17,500 bases of DNA from Trachelipus rathkii (GCA_015478945.1 JABUQX010099104.1:1-17500); one strand, 5' to 3'. Positions 1-11,609 are shown, counted from the stretch's first letter. Numbers and translations: made by a program. Notes: generated by a model from the letters alone, not told the origin.

Positions 1-240
1 GCTTTAATGATTTTAAATTTGTAATCTAGAAGGGTGGGATAGTGCCCAGAGCGAAGACGGGACAAAATTACGCAGGTTTGAGTGTTCAAAATTTGTTCTG
101 TGGGGGATATTTTGGGTGCATGTGTTTGAGGTATGGTGATATTTGGATATGCGGATATCGTTCTTAGAGTTAAGCGTATTTGAATGTGTTTAGTAATGAG
201 TAATGGAAGTATCCGGAGGTGGGGGAAGCTTGTTGTTGCA
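1..240. other. Mixed-composition sequence without a recognised feature
   Basis: G/T-rich on the plus strand (GTGGGGGATATTTTGGG, GGAGGTGGGGGAAG), unlike the AT-rich DNA that follows. No sustained open frame or RNA gene is seen. It may be the edge of another dispersed repeat that continues to the left of the window. Confidence 0.4.
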
Positions 241-810
241 TAGTTAAATCAGTATGATTATATGATTTTTTTATTTTATTATTTTTGATGATATATATAT
301 ATACACTTATAGATATACTCCTCGTGTATTAGGTGTATTAATGAAATATATAGATATAAAAAATAATAAAAAATATGGTATATACATAATATATGTATTG
401 TAGTACGTAGCATTTAATGAGAATAGTAATTCGATTTATAGGTACTTATAATGATGTATCTATATTATTATGGTATATATACTAATACTATATATATTAT
501 ATTACTTATAATAAATATATAGATACAATACATTTCCTACCGAATGTTCTAAATAGTATTATAATATTTATTATACTTAATGTTGATTATATTATATTGG
601 GTTATATTAATCTCAATTATGACTTATATATATCTGTATATAGCCAATTATATGTAACTAAAATAGTTAATAAAATCATAAAATATGAATAATTACATTT
701 AATTATCTTTTCTAGTTTTAACGGTGTAGGAAGTATATCCATGGTATATTCACATATATATTCTATTATATATAAATATATATATATAACCACTTTTTAA
801 AATATAAAAT
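241..810. repeat. AT-rich low-complexity DNA with degenerate TA runs
   Basis: Dominated by irregular TATA/ATTA words and short TA runs (for example 290-303 and 762-788). No coding potential is seen. Confidence 0.7.
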
Positions 811-990
811 CTTGAAGCCGTATTAGCCGGATAATGCTCGGATCGTTGGTTTGGGAAAGGTTGGAGGGAAACTGGTTTTTAGGAGGGCAACCGCCGCGGG
901 GCCGCAGCAGCGCGTGATAGTAGTGAGAAGCTTCAACATAGCGGCGCCTGACAGCTGAGACCAATCCACGGCCTTGCTCAGTTGCATATT
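811..990. other. GC-rich islet in AT-rich DNA
   Basis: About 180 bases with strong GC content, including GCCGCGGGGCCGC at 892-904, lie between TA/AT-rich stretches. A 41-codon plus-strand frame (833-958) reads GLGKVGGKLVFRRATAAGPQ and RVIVVRSFNIAAPDS, but begins right after a stop and has no recognised homology. It could be a fragment of a dispersed repeat or a buried exon piece. Confidence 0.4.
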
Positions 991-1009
991 TTTCCTATAA
1001 GATAGGCTA

Positions 1010-1525
1010 AAAAATCTTGAATAAAAAAATTATATATATATATATATATAGTATTATATAATAACTTATTTAATATACTATATATTTTTACTATTGGTTA
1101 TATCATTGTTCTTAGTTATACTAAATTTATGAGTATAAATAACGTATTTCATTTTAGAAGGCTTACTATTATTAATATTATTAATAATATTTAATATTAA
1201 TTAATAATTATTTAATTATCATATAATATAATTTTAATTAATCATTAATTATTAATTTAATTCTTTAATTATATTAATATTTTATCTTTATTATTCTAAT
1301 TATTATTTAATTAATTAATTGATTATTCATTCTTATTATTATTATTATTATTATTTAATTTATATATTATTTATATTATAATTTATTATTATTTATCTAT
1401 TATTATTATATTAAATGTATATTATTATAATATTTAATTGAATTATATAAGTAGTAATAGTGGTGATATCATTTATTATTATTATTTATATTATATATAT
1501 TTAGTATTATATACTATAATATACT
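1010..1525. repeat. TA and ATT/TTA microsatellite region
   Basis: A (TA)n run at 1031-1050 is followed by interspersed ATT, TTA and TTAA words. The longest regular part is a (TTA)n run at about 1332-1357. It is almost free of G and C from 1165 to 1520 and has no gene. Confidence 0.8.
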
Positions 1526-1529
1526 ATAG

Positions 1530-1960
1530 AAGAAGATTTAAAAATGAATATTGCTATATTTAATGTGTAGAATGTGTGCACTAAAGTTACTACTTTTCGT
1601 CCTTTCTGATTTATTATTATAGATTTCTGAGATTGTTTGGCATTCAACACACCTTTCTTGAAATTTCAAACGATATGCCACACTTCTCCTGATTGATAGG
1701 CTAATATTATATAACTCAGAGATATATCTTTTTCTAAAATGTCGATATTGATACATTACCTCCTCAAACGGTGACTATTACCCTGCATCAGAAGCAAGTT
1801 TAAAATATCTGCCATTTATACAAAGTAATAATTTATTGGTTAGGAAAACCAGATACATAAATATTATCACAACCGACTTTTGAAATCATTAACCAAAACT
1901 ATCCACTAGACTTCTTATTATTGATGAAGTCAGACGACACAAGATGCACAGCAAATGATA
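1530..1960. other. Flank of the gypsy-type element; possible 3' LTR, not proven
   Basis: Beyond the pol C-terminus, the minus strand has a purine stretch GAGGAGGTAA (1767-1758) followed by TGTATCAATATCG, in the position where a polypurine tract and 3' LTR would lie. An AATAAA-type signal occurs near 1830 on the same strand. I could not find a matching copy (5' LTR) between 5850 and 7500 by eye. The 72-codon frame at 1756-1538 shows no recognisable domain. Confidence 0.25.
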
Positions 1961-1969
1961 GTAGGATCA

Positions 1970-2331
1970 TCAGGGCAAACAGTTTCTTTCATTAGATCCG
2001 AATTTTATCAGATTTATAGTGCTTCTAGTCGTTTGTAGCATGGTAGAAGAAGAACCAACATCTGTAAAAGATGAAGAAAGTTTGTTTTCGAAAATGCTTG
2101 ATTTACCTCTCTCTGTTTTCTGCGCTGGTAAAAAGGGACATGGTCTTTGTTGTTCCTTAAACAAGGAACTAAATGATCAGTTGATATCGTTTTTACTCAC
2201 TTTTTAGACTCCCCGGTCTTCTTGGAAAATTATACATGATAATACCTCAGACTGTCATCCAAAAGTTGTACATTTTCAATTAAAGGACCCGCTTTTCTCG
2301 AGTCTGCCTTCTCAAAAATTACTATTACATC
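1970..2331 (-). pseudogene. C-terminal end of the gypsy-type pol, beyond the LINE insertion
   Basis: Minus-strand translation from 2331 gives DVIVIFEKADSRKAGPLIE, NVQLLDDSLRYYHV and, after two in-frame stops and a shift, STDHLVPC. This matches in order the segment that follows the integrase core in this gypsy-type lineage (the basic stretch, PL(V/I)..V.L, then the D-L-x-P-C end). A serine/threonine-rich tail with QTTRSTINLIKFGSN lies at about 2040-1990, resembling the polyprotein C-terminus. It is collinear with 3501-5700 once the intervening LINE is set aside. Confidence 0.72.
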
Positions 2332-3500
2332 ATTTGTGGTTTTATGTTGTTTAACAGCGATCACTTAATACCACGTCACAACATCGGGCAGAGCCCTATT
2401 CAAGGGAAGGGTGATATATATGATATAATCTCTCCACAAAATCTCAGCAGATCACTAAGCCACGTAATATTTATCTGGTCAAACGATGACACAGCGCGAC
2501 ACATGCCTGTGTTGAGGACGAGATTAAGATTCAGTAGAAACAACACGAACGATATTGGGAAGACGAATTCCACAGAAACAGGGGTGGCAGGAAAGCCAGA
2601 GAGAAGCCACCGCAGCGGTACTGCCGTTGAGTTGCGGACAATGTTCAACCACAAAATTTATTCGCGCAGACTAAACATTGTACTTCACAGCCACCCCTTT
2701 GTTGGGGGGGGGCCTTTACCGAGATGCGATCGTAATAGGTGGTGGTCTCGAGTGGTAAGTTCGCCTCGAACACTGCGCTGCGGTACCTATAGATAAGAGA
2801 ATATAAGCAACCAACATCGCGCGCATAAGATAAGAAATAAGTGAGACTGGAAAGTACAGACAGTTTATCAATCTTTTGGACTTTGCCTCGACCCTATCAA
2901 AAGCCGGGTGAAAACCAGAGCCTGCCCAGATGTCAGAACAGCACTTCATTCAATGGCGGATATGACCTCTGTATAGCTGAGAGTAACATGAGACAGAAGA
3001 AAAACTAAAGTACTTAGCAGTTTCGTAAGCAGAGATCTCCCAGTTGTTCTTTTGAAGGTCAATCCTAAGCAACAGTTTGTGATGTGACGGCTTTCCAAGC
3101 GATCTATTTTGTTAGTTATCTTCTTAAGTCGCCAACGGAGTGTTTATATTGTTCCAACAGGAGAGACATGCAGAAAACAGTTGAAAGAGATAGGAAAGTT
3201 AGAAGGTGTTTTAGAGAGGGAGATTTGTAGAAGTTGCGAGGGGTTTTAAAGAATGAATTTCACAATATTGAGTCTACTCAATAAGGAAATTCTATTCAGA
3301 TACGTGAGAAAATAATCTAAAAGATTAAGTCGAGAGGCAATTCTTGAAGCAAAAGAGGGAGCAGAATCGAAATGAATTGAAGAATGAAGGGTCGAGTCAT
3401 CGGTATATGAGTGGATGAGTTGGATGTGGCAAGGATGAGAAGATCATTAATGAAAAGTAGGAATAAAGTAGGAGATAAGACAGAACCCTGAGGAACAGCA
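2332..3500 (-). pseudogene. 5'-truncated non-LTR retrotransposon fragment nested in the gypsy-type element
   Basis: On the minus strand the fragment begins at the RT motif PQGSVLSPTLFLLFINDLL (from about 3493). A frame shift later it has IHSYTDDSTLHSSIHF, where YTDD (3407-3396) is the catalytic box. A decayed thumb region follows, with SLSKTPSNFPISF near 3200, then MKCCSDIWAGSGFHPAFDRVEAKSKRLI read in two overlapping pieces (2949-2866), and CSRRTYHSRPPPITIAS (about 2766-2716). This order is that of jockey/CR1-like RT ends common in arthropods. About 2332-2700 is assigned by continuity only. It starts abruptly at mid-RT, as expected of 5' truncation during target-primed insertion, and both flanks are gypsy pol sequence. 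Confidence 0.85.
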
Positions 3501-5700
3501 CCAGGTCTACAAAACAAATATCAGAACGGCAAATTCCCGTGCAGTACTTCAGAGATAAGTAAAGAATCACTCATACAGAGTGGTCGCAGTGCACAGAAGA
3601 GATTGCAAAGAATGCATTGGTAAGACCGCTACCTAATATTTGGTAGGGAGATTTCTACCCACAAGAGCCAATTGTGCTTTCGTCCAAAGGATTTTGGCAT
3701 ATCTTTTATATTGCCTATTTATTGCCTTTTGAGTGATAAGGAATTGTTCGACTAGTGGGAATACCGTGATCTCATGAAAATGACCATGAGTTGAGAACAT
3801 AAAGGAAGTTTCTCGGTCAGTATGAAAATATTTTGGCAATTCAATCACTGGAAAATAGATGTCAGAAAGTCCACCACATTATCGGCCGAAAGATCTGAAA
3901 GAAGGAAAAATAAATAGAAATCCAGAATGATTATCTATGATAATAAGCAATATTTATTACTGTAAGATGTCCGCAATAACCCTTAAAATCAAATCTGATC
4001 AAAAGGTTTCATAGCACGAATAAACTCTGTGGTAGTTAATTTGAAAAATCTAGATTTAATCCTAAAACAGATGTTGGAAGATGAAACCATTCGTCTTACC
4101 ACATCCACAAAATTGGGAAGTTTTCTGCAGCGGTGAAAATGCATTTTCATATGAAGTTTGGGTAAATTGAATTTTTATATAGTATCGCAATAGTTTCTTG
4201 AGTGAGAATTTGGTTGATGCGTTTAATTTTTCTGATATGTAAGTGATTTCAAACGAGCATGGCATTAATTCAGTTTTCCATCTCAAAATCTTCACGTTTT
4301 TAAACTTACTCCTTAGTCTTATGGTAACAAAGTATTTATATTTTTCAAATATTTTAAGAGTATACCATCATCCAGCTATATAATAATGGCCTTCTTCAAA
4401 TGTTTTCTTTTAGTCTGATTTAATGAACGAAATGATGTCCTTCATATTCAGCTGCAAATGGTAAATTTTCATTGATTTTCATTTTCACGGCCTTGGAAAC
4501 ACAACTCTTTAGAGCCTCTACAACTTGAACTGCAAAATTCATTCAAGAGTAATTCAGAGTCTATAAGAGAGGGAATCTTTTCAGAATAACCTGACACTCA
4601 TTTGGAATAATAATTGAATAAGCCAATAGGACTGCAGGCTTTTCTTAGATATTTGCAATGTCATGTTTATAAAAGGTTCCAACCCTTTTAAATATGAAAT
4701 GAAATTATGGTGTACCTAGTGGCCAAATAATTTTACCGATTCTAAAAGGAATACATTTTTTTCTCTTTTCAAAGTTATCGGCAATTTTTTTAAAACTTCT
4801 GAAACATCCGAATTATGTTCTTCTATCAAAGCCACATAAATAGCTACTTCATCGATATATGTATAAGTTCCTTTCAAATTGTTCTGTGACATAATTTCAT
4901 CCATAATTCACTGAAAACAGGCAACACAATTCGTTAATCCAAAATTTAGTCTTTTTATATTGATAAAGACATGATGCAGCTTTAAAGGATGCCAAATGAT
5001 AGGCATGCATTCTTTAAACTGACGGTGCTGAACTACTTCAAATTAGCTATTTTGTTCATCAATTCTTCAATATAAGGCAATGAATCAGCATCAAGGAAAG
5101 TGCTTCTTAGGACGCTGGTTTACAACGACAACTTGCTCTCTTCAAGAAGATTTACTTGATTCTATAATGTTCTCTGATGTTAGACGATCTACAGTACCCC
5201 ATCTTATATGAATTTCAAATCAGAAGGAGCCTATTTCTGAAACTTGGTAGTGAAAAACTTAATGTTAGTTTATAGATCTGAGAAACCTTTAGAAGGATTT
5301 CTAGACATAGCTGTTAAAGCACAAACTGCAAGAGAAGATTCAGACACTTCGTATTCCAATTTAATGCAAGAGTTTTCTTCTCATAAAAAGGAATTCCAGA
5401 AAAAATCATCAGTGCACAAGCTGGTTTATTCAGAAATTTTTGGTTGCTAAAAGTCATATCCCGAATCTTTAAATTTTTTTCATACTTCTTTAATAGATGA
5501 TTGATGACTGATTAAAACAGATGAACAGCTAGTATTTCTAGACAGAAAAGTTTCAGAACTTGCAGTATTCATGGAAACCTTAATAGGAGAGTCATTAAGA
5601 AGAACAATAATGGATGAAATTGAGTTAAGGTATAAGGTATACATGTTTATCAGTAGAATATGCAAAAACTGTTACTGCAGTTTTAGATTTATAAACTCTG
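3501..5700 (-). pseudogene. Ty3/gypsy-type pol remnant: protease, RT, RNase H, integrase core
   Basis: On the minus strand, in pol order. Protease: IVLLNDSPIKVSMNTASSET (5620-5560 region), with the catalytic D-T/S-G triplet decayed to NTA. RT: REQVVVVNQ (near 5135), then IEELMNKIANLK and LKNA (5075-5005), RLNFGLTNCVACFQ (4950-4910) and YTYIDE (near 4860) as the catalytic box. RNase H: VVEALKSCVSKAVKM and INENLPFAAEYE (4530-4430), then KILRWKTELMPCSFEITYI (about 4295-4235). Integrase: PLQKTSQFCGCGKTNGF (zinc region, about 4130-4080), IIIDNHSGFLFIFPSF (near 3930), LPKYFHTDRETSFM (3843-3800), LALVGRNLPTKY (3668-3633), then HSLQSLLCTATT (near 3600). Many stops and frameshifts occur and the integrase Glu appears lost. 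It breaks off at the PG dipeptide near 3500, where a LINE is inserted, and resumes below 2331. Confidence 0.87.
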
Positions 5701-5850
5701 GCAAAATGTCAACACTCCCATTTTCTTCAAGAAATATTCAAAACTAAAAATAGATATCTAGCGTGCCTACTTTAACCGCTGAAAAATACATATTCCTTCG
5801 CTTAGATTAGATGCCACGCAAACCTTATCACATCATCACCCAAAGTAATC
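5700..5850 (-). pseudogene. Possible gag zinc-knuckle remnant of the gypsy-type element
   Basis: Just upstream of the protease remnant the minus strand reads, in mixed frames, CVASNLSEGICIF and then KKMGVLTFCQSL. This weakly recalls the spaced Cys/Gly/His of a nucleocapsid zinc knuckle at the expected place. No intact CCHC motif is present, so this is a positional inference with low confidence. Confidence 0.3.
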
Positions 5851-6780
5851 AGATGATCTCCCATTTTTTTTAATTTCCATAGCTGAAACGGCAAGTATTG
5901 CAAATCGCTTAACATTTCATAGCAATAGAAATCTTTCATAGTTAATTCAAAGAAGAGCATGAGAAGATGGCTTAATGAGTTACAAAAATCTAAGATCTTA
6001 GATTCAAGTAATCAAGTACAGATTTGATTAAAGAGAAAACCAATTTATAAACACCTAATTCATCTCTATAAGTGTAAGCAGAAACGCTAGGCACTTGCAA
6101 TCAAATGAGAAGATTTTCATTTATAGATATTTACTTGTCTACTTTCGTGTGAAAGAGAGATGCTAAGTCACTCTTCATATGTTGGTATGATGAAAGCTTT
6201 TTTGATGGTTCTCCAAGGCGCTGCTGCAAGTATGATTTCAGAGTTGTCAGGAGATAATGAATTAGCATGGGGACTGAAGATACGAGTCCACAAATCCCTC
6301 AATGGACTTATCGAAACGAGAGGTTATAAACAGGCAGTGCTTAAAATATTTTCAAGCTTCCGAATCAGTTCCATAACTGTTTAGTCGGAATAAGTTGCAA
6401 AATAAATCTGGAATGGAAATTTCATAGGCTTCATACGAATAGTAACCTAAATTTTAGAAAACTTATTAACTGCTGGTGCTTCAATCTACATTTGTAAAAA
6501 CTTTAAAAAATTCCTGACCTACATATAAAGAAATAGTTCCTTTAGGAAAGCAGATTTATAAAAATTATCAGGGATGTATGTCGTCCCTCAAAGTGGCAAA
6601 AACACTACTCTGCCAACCCAATAGTTAAGACATCAAAGTTTGCTAAATTCATAATTAATAGAATCGATTTTCCTCGGTCTATGAGGTATGAAAATGCTTG
6701 AAAAGAATTGGTTTTTGTGTCCTCGTAAAGGTGAAAGAATAAGATGATCTCAGTCCTGATATATTGTATCTAATTGTGCT
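5850..6780. other. Unclassified sequence where gag of the gypsy-type element would be
   Basis: This is ordinary-complexity AT-rich DNA upstream of the protease remnant. Minus-strand frames are broken every few dozen codons and I recognise no capsid motif. A 74-codon plus-strand frame at 6160-6384 has no known features and is probably chance. The position suggests decayed gag, but that is inference. Confidence 0.3.
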
Positions 6781-7525
6781 AATAAAAAAATGCAATAAAA
6801 ATATATTTTTTAAAAATTTATTATATTTCCCAGCTTTCGCTTAAAATATAAATACTCTTAATTTTTTTTTCAAGATTTAGCAATTAAATTTCAATTAAAA
6901 CCACTAAGTATTATTCTAGAATATAAAGGGCTTATGAATCGAATTCCCATAATATTAAAAAACAAAAACAAAAAAAAATACATTTTAACGTGCTTTATCC
7001 CCTATGTTCCAAATAATTTATTCGGCATTTCCATTCTGGCAACCATTGGAAAGAATCAATCTTAGCAGAAAAGGCGCTATCATTGCTCTCCACTAAGAAG
7101 ACAAAACTGGGATTCTATTTGACTGATAAACTAACAATGACGGCAAACGCACAGGATGGAGATCTGCCTTGATTTTATCGTTATAGTCATGACTTGCCTG
7201 AAGAGCAGCGTTTGGTTCCTATGGAAGTACCACACACGATAATTCATCATATACGAAAGGAAAATAACTAAACCACTTTATCTATCAATTATATACAATT
7301 AAGTACAAATTTATTGATTATATTCAAGATAAAAAAATGACTAGAACAATGTAAGAAAATGCGATATACAGAAAAAGGCTCAAAAGCCTCTAATAAATAC
7401 TCTGCAATAAAAGTACAACACATTTTCTACAATTTTACATTATATACATAATAATACAAATTAATAAATGCATTTATGAGCAAATTAATAACATTCATTA
7501 TAATATATACACTTTTTTTTCACCA
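6781..7525. other. AT-rich noncoding stretch
   Basis: Contains A-rich runs (for example 6957-6980) and a slightly more GC-rich patch at 7020-7260, with no open frame of note. I see no gene, RNA or element here. Confidence 0.5.
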
Positions 7526-7527
7526 CA

Positions 7528-7528
<1 letters not shown>

Positions 7529-7572
<44 letters not shown>

Positions 7573-8067
7573 ATAATATATATATTATACTATATAATAT
7601 ATATAATATAGATATATATATATATATATATTTATATATAATATTATTCAGGTCATATATAAATATATATTATAATAGTATATATTATATACTATATATA
7701 TATTAATAATATATTAGTAAGCTATATATATATTTATATATATAACCGAGAAGTATTTAAAAAAATTTATTATATATGTATATATATATATAATATATAT
7801 ATATAAATATACTATATATAGTATATATATATATTAATAATATAATATATATTATATATATAATATATATTAATATATTTAAATATATATATATATTATA
7901 TATATATATATATAAATATATATATATAATATATATACTAAATATATATATATATTTATATAGTAATATATCTATATATATTAATATATAATATATATAT
8001 TATTATATATATTATAGTATATAAATAATATATTAGAATATAAATATATTATAATATATATATTATA

Positions 8068-8115
<48 letters not shown>

Positions 8116-8280
8116 ATATTATAATATAATACTATCATATATATATATATAGATATAGATAAATATATATTATATAAATTATATATATATATATATAATA
8201 TATATATATTATATATATATATATATAGTAATATAAAGTATAATATATATATATATATATACTACTATATTATATATTAT
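7529..8280. repeat. 750-bp TA tract
   Basis: Alternating T and A with frequent phase slips and rare G or C, including several uninterrupted runs of more than 30 bases (7529-7560 and 8067-8106). It can fold or extrude on itself in many registers. Translated frames here are only Ile/Tyr repeats and are not genes. Confidence 0.95.
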
Positions 8281-9860
8281 GAATTTGTCTACATTACCAA
8301 ACACTTTAATTGCATATACTTATATCTAATTTGGCTTTGTGGGAATTTCACTCTTATACAAATAACAATTTAAGACTATATTTCACTGGCCTTCCTAATT
8401 CATAGTTAAATGCTTAAAAAATTTATTAAAATAATTCATTTCAAAGACCCATTAAAAATGTCTCTTAAAAGATAGTTCTGTCTTATAATATAAGCAAATA
8501 ATATTTACATCAGTAAAAAAAAAAAAAAAAAAAAAAAACTTCCCGATTTAAAAAAAAAAAGAAACATAAAAACAAATAAAAATATTAAGAAATAACAATA
8601 ATAAAAATAAAAAAAAACTATGGAAAATGTTGAAAATAACTAAAAAAAAATATATATATATATATATACAAATATTTGTAAACCATTGCTGTAGTTGCCA
8701 TTTTTTGTATATCAAATTTAATTATGTAAAGTTATAAATACGTTATTTTGGACCATTATGACTATGCATGAACTATAAAACATAAATACATACAAAAAAA
8801 ACCTTCGTATATAATATGATGTTCAATGCTATTAGAGCGGTGGTAGCGTGTTTTTTTTAACCTATACATTTGTCTTGATTATATAAAATACAAATTATGA
8901 GTTTGGGTTGTGTAATATAGAGGAAAAAAAACTATAAAAACTATCAGTTAAATACAACACAGGATCTAAACAAGGCAGGAAGCATATATATAAGTATATA
9001 TATAAGAGCCTATACTATGGGAATTAACGCAAACAAATCTGAAGTCATATTGGGGAAAAGATGGTATTAAAATTTCTTTAAGTAACCTGACCAGGTCTAT
9101 ATATATGAGGTGCTCAAAGCTCAAGTGGATCAAGTCCAATTAAATAAAAAAATACATTATTTCTTGGTTCCTAAGTGTTTATAAGACGTAATTTTTCAGT
9201 GATGTAGTGAAACAAACTCCAAAGTTCCAAAATTCGGCAGTAGTTTCCTATGCTTCTGTGAAATTTTTGTAAAATTTACGTGTCATAGTGGATTAAGTGC
9301 AGTATTCTCCGAAATAGAAAGTTTCATATTAACGCATTTATCGATGTCATTATAATAGCTAAAAGAATCCAGGAAGAATTATACCTTAACCTTTGATTGA
9401 TTATTAGGAAAATGCACGACTTTTATATCAAATACCTTAATTAACCATTGCTTGAACATTATGAAATGTATGACTTGTCTTTTGAAGGAACTTTAAATTG
9501 TAAGCTGAATACGCGGTAAAAAAAAAAAGAAAAACACTTTTGTTTTACTGGTTCATTACCTTCAGCATTGCACTCTTAAACCTATATAATTTCTCCTATT
9601 TTCCTGATGCTCAAACAAAGGTTAGGTATGTTATATAACATGGTTCATATAACCTGTTGTTGTTGTCAACTTGAACTAAAACTAATGGGAAAAAGTGATC
9701 CTGACTTAAGGCGGGTGTTTAAAGTGGACAAAATTTGCTCTTAAGCAAAGGTAAGGTACATTATGCGTTGGTACATTTGACCTTTCAAAAATTTCTCCTA
9801 TATTAAATACTAAGTACTTCTGTAGCATATTACTTAGAAAACTTGTTCGCTTATAATATG
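8281..9860. other. AT-rich unclassified DNA
   Basis: No sustained coding frame on either strand. It contains a poly(A) run of about 26 at 8515-8540 with further A-rich DNA to 8650, short TA runs at 8649-8668 and near 8990-9005, the motif AGTGGATCAAG at 9124, a near-copy at 9287, and a weak 47-bp duplication at 9609-9655 and 9737-9783. The poly(A) could be an old retroposon tail, but no body is recognised next to it. Confidence 0.5.
8515..8540 (+). repeat. Poly(A) run
   Basis: About 26 consecutive A on the plus strand, followed within 15 bases by a second A run of 10. It is either a simple repeat or the decayed tail of a plus-strand retroposon. Confidence 0.75.
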
Positions 9861-9861
9861 A

Positions 9862-10348
9862 AATTCGTATATCTTTCACGTGGACTTGAAAGATGAAACG
9901 GAAAGGAACAGAGGGCCCCAAATTATAGCCAATGTTCTTGTCAAAAAATTACGACAAGAGGCCAAAAATAATATTAATTCAATTCTGCATTCAAACTCGT
10001 GTACGGAGGAACAAAACAGAAACATTAAAATAGCAAAGACTTTGATGAACCTCGTTCAAAATCTTCAATTAATCATTCAAACAATCTATCGTAAATTCTT
10101 TGCTTAAAGACATTCAACTATGTCGAATGACAAAAATTTTGAAGTAATCGAGTACGCTTCATTTCTACATTTATAGACCTGAAGACTGAATGAAAGTAAT
10201 TTTGAAAGCAAAGATCAAGAAACCTTTCGAGATTGTAAAAATAGTTACACAAAATTACTGAAGCTAATAGAAGGAAGAAGAAAAAAGGCGACTGTGGACA
10301 TCCTGTTGAGGATTTGGAAATTAGGTGGATGCGACTTGATTGAGAAAA
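9862..10348 (+). pseudogene. Coding-like frame with four stops, unidentified
   Basis: One plus-strand frame stays free of stops for 81 codons (9862-10104: DLKDETERNRGPQIIANVL, KKLRQEAKNNINSIL and so on). It then continues in the same frame past stops at 10105, 10168 and 10174 into a 57-codon charged stretch ([54 protein letters not shown]) before a stop near 10346. The composition looks protein-like, with Lys/Glu/Leu-rich helices. No family is recognised. It may be a decayed gene or transposon, or chance in AT-rich DNA. Confidence 0.25.
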
Positions 10349-10397
10349 CCTTTGGTTCTGATGTTTAAAAATACGCACAATCATTATCTTAATTTCC

Positions 10398-10576
<179 letters not shown>

Positions 10577-10579
<3 letters not shown>

Positions 10580-10744
10580 GGAAATGATAAATTTGTGGAT
10601 ATCTTGATCCACTCTATAAAGCTTCCAGATTGCTATCGCCACAAAGAGAGAAAATATGATGTCTCGTTTGCCATTCATACATTCAATCAGCTAGTCTCAT
10701 TTCAAAAGCCTTCGAACCACAGTGACTTCAGCCCTTTTCTTTAG
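10577..10744 (+). other. Short open frame after the AT repeat, unidentified
   Basis: Plus-strand codons after the microsatellite read [40 protein letters not shown] and [15 protein letters not shown] before a TAG. The frame opens only because the repeat is translatable. There is no recognised domain and no clear splice acceptor apart from TATTAAAG. It is possibly a remnant related to the frame at 9862-10348, but it lies in a different frame. Confidence 0.2.
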
Positions 10745-10787
10745 TCCTTTCTATTTCATCCACTTAACATCGGAAATTTTAATGGCC

Positions 10788-11006
10788 AAAGTAGATCAAG
10801 AGTACTGTATAAATAATTAAAATTGAATTTATTATCCTGAATAAAACGATGTTTTGAAGTGGAGAACCTAAATTTTAAGTTTAAGATTTCCTGTGATAAA
10901 GTTGAATAAAAAAATACTGACTTTTTTAAATTCAGAATTCAACAGTGAAAGTTGGCTTTGACTCCAATTTATATCAAAAGATTAAATATTTGACTTGATC
11001 TACTTT
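10788..11006. repeat. 219-bp segment bounded by 13-bp perfect inverted repeats
   Basis: AAAGTAGATCAAG at 10788-10800 has its exact reverse complement at 10994-11006. The interior is AT-rich and noncoding. This is the form of a small nonautonomous DNA transposon (MITE), but no clear target-site duplication is seen outside the repeats. Confidence 0.35.
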
Positions 11007-11018
11007 AGCTCTCTGCAC

Positions 11019-11022
<4 letters not shown>

Positions 11023-11067
<45 letters not shown>

Positions 11068-11082
11068 TATAGTATATATATA

Positions 11083-11113
<31 letters not shown>

Positions 11114-11155
11114 GTTATATATATATATATATTATTATATAATATAGTATATATA
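11023..11155. repeat. TA tract
   Basis: Alternating TA with interruptions, and no coding potential. It is followed at 11160-11340 by A-rich DNA without a recognised feature. Confidence 0.9.
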
Positions 11156-11346
11156 CGTAATTGTATATAGAACACAATATCTACTATTTACATTTCAAGA
11201 ACAAAGTATTGAACACTTTAAAATTGCATAAAAATTTGCAATATATATATTTTTTTAACATTTATAAAATCTTAAAAAGTAACATAAAAAAAGAAAAAAA
11301 GAAAAATTATTTACAAAAAAAATTAAAAATTTAAATAAAAATAAAA

Positions 11347-11481
11347 TTATATAGTATATATATTGGATATATATATAGTTATATATATATATATATATAT
11401 TTTGATATATAATATATAGATATATATAATATATATATATAATATATTAGTATATATCTATATATATATATATAATATATA

Positions 11482-11576
<95 letters not shown>
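11347..11576. repeat. TA tract immediately downstream of the NSP stop codon
   Basis: About 230 bases of TA repeat, with a perfect run at the right end, starting 33 bases after the NSP stop (minus-strand direction). The NSP 3' UTR would have to cross it or end within it. No AATAAA on the minus strand is seen between the stop and 11160. Confidence 0.9.
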
Positions 11577-11579
<3 letters not shown>

Positions 11580-11609
11580 GAGTAGCAGAGAAACTAAACC
11601 AGGGGAATC

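Noticed and set aside
2019..2207. 62-codon plus-strand frame with a GKKGHGLCC segment resembling a zinc-knuckle piece
   Set aside because: Only one Cys pair is present, and the opposite strand fits the gypsy-type pol C-terminus in the right order.
2344..2796. 150-codon plus-strand open frame, the longest on either strand
   Set aside because: It is antisense to the LINE remnant on the minus strand, where RT-linked segments are recognisable; it shows no domain of its own.
5244..5450. 68-codon plus-strand frame
   Set aside because: The minus strand here carries pol sequence between protease and RT (FSGIPFYEKKTLALNW, AVCALTAMSRNPSKGFSDL), so the plus frame is a shadow.
7476..7706. Plus-strand frame rich in Ile and Tyr
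   Set aside because: It is translation of the TA microsatellite and carries no protein signal.
7529..8280. Many hairpins in TA DNA that could suggest microRNA precursors or terminators
   Set aside because: Any TA repeat folds on itself; there is no specific stem with a unique sequence.
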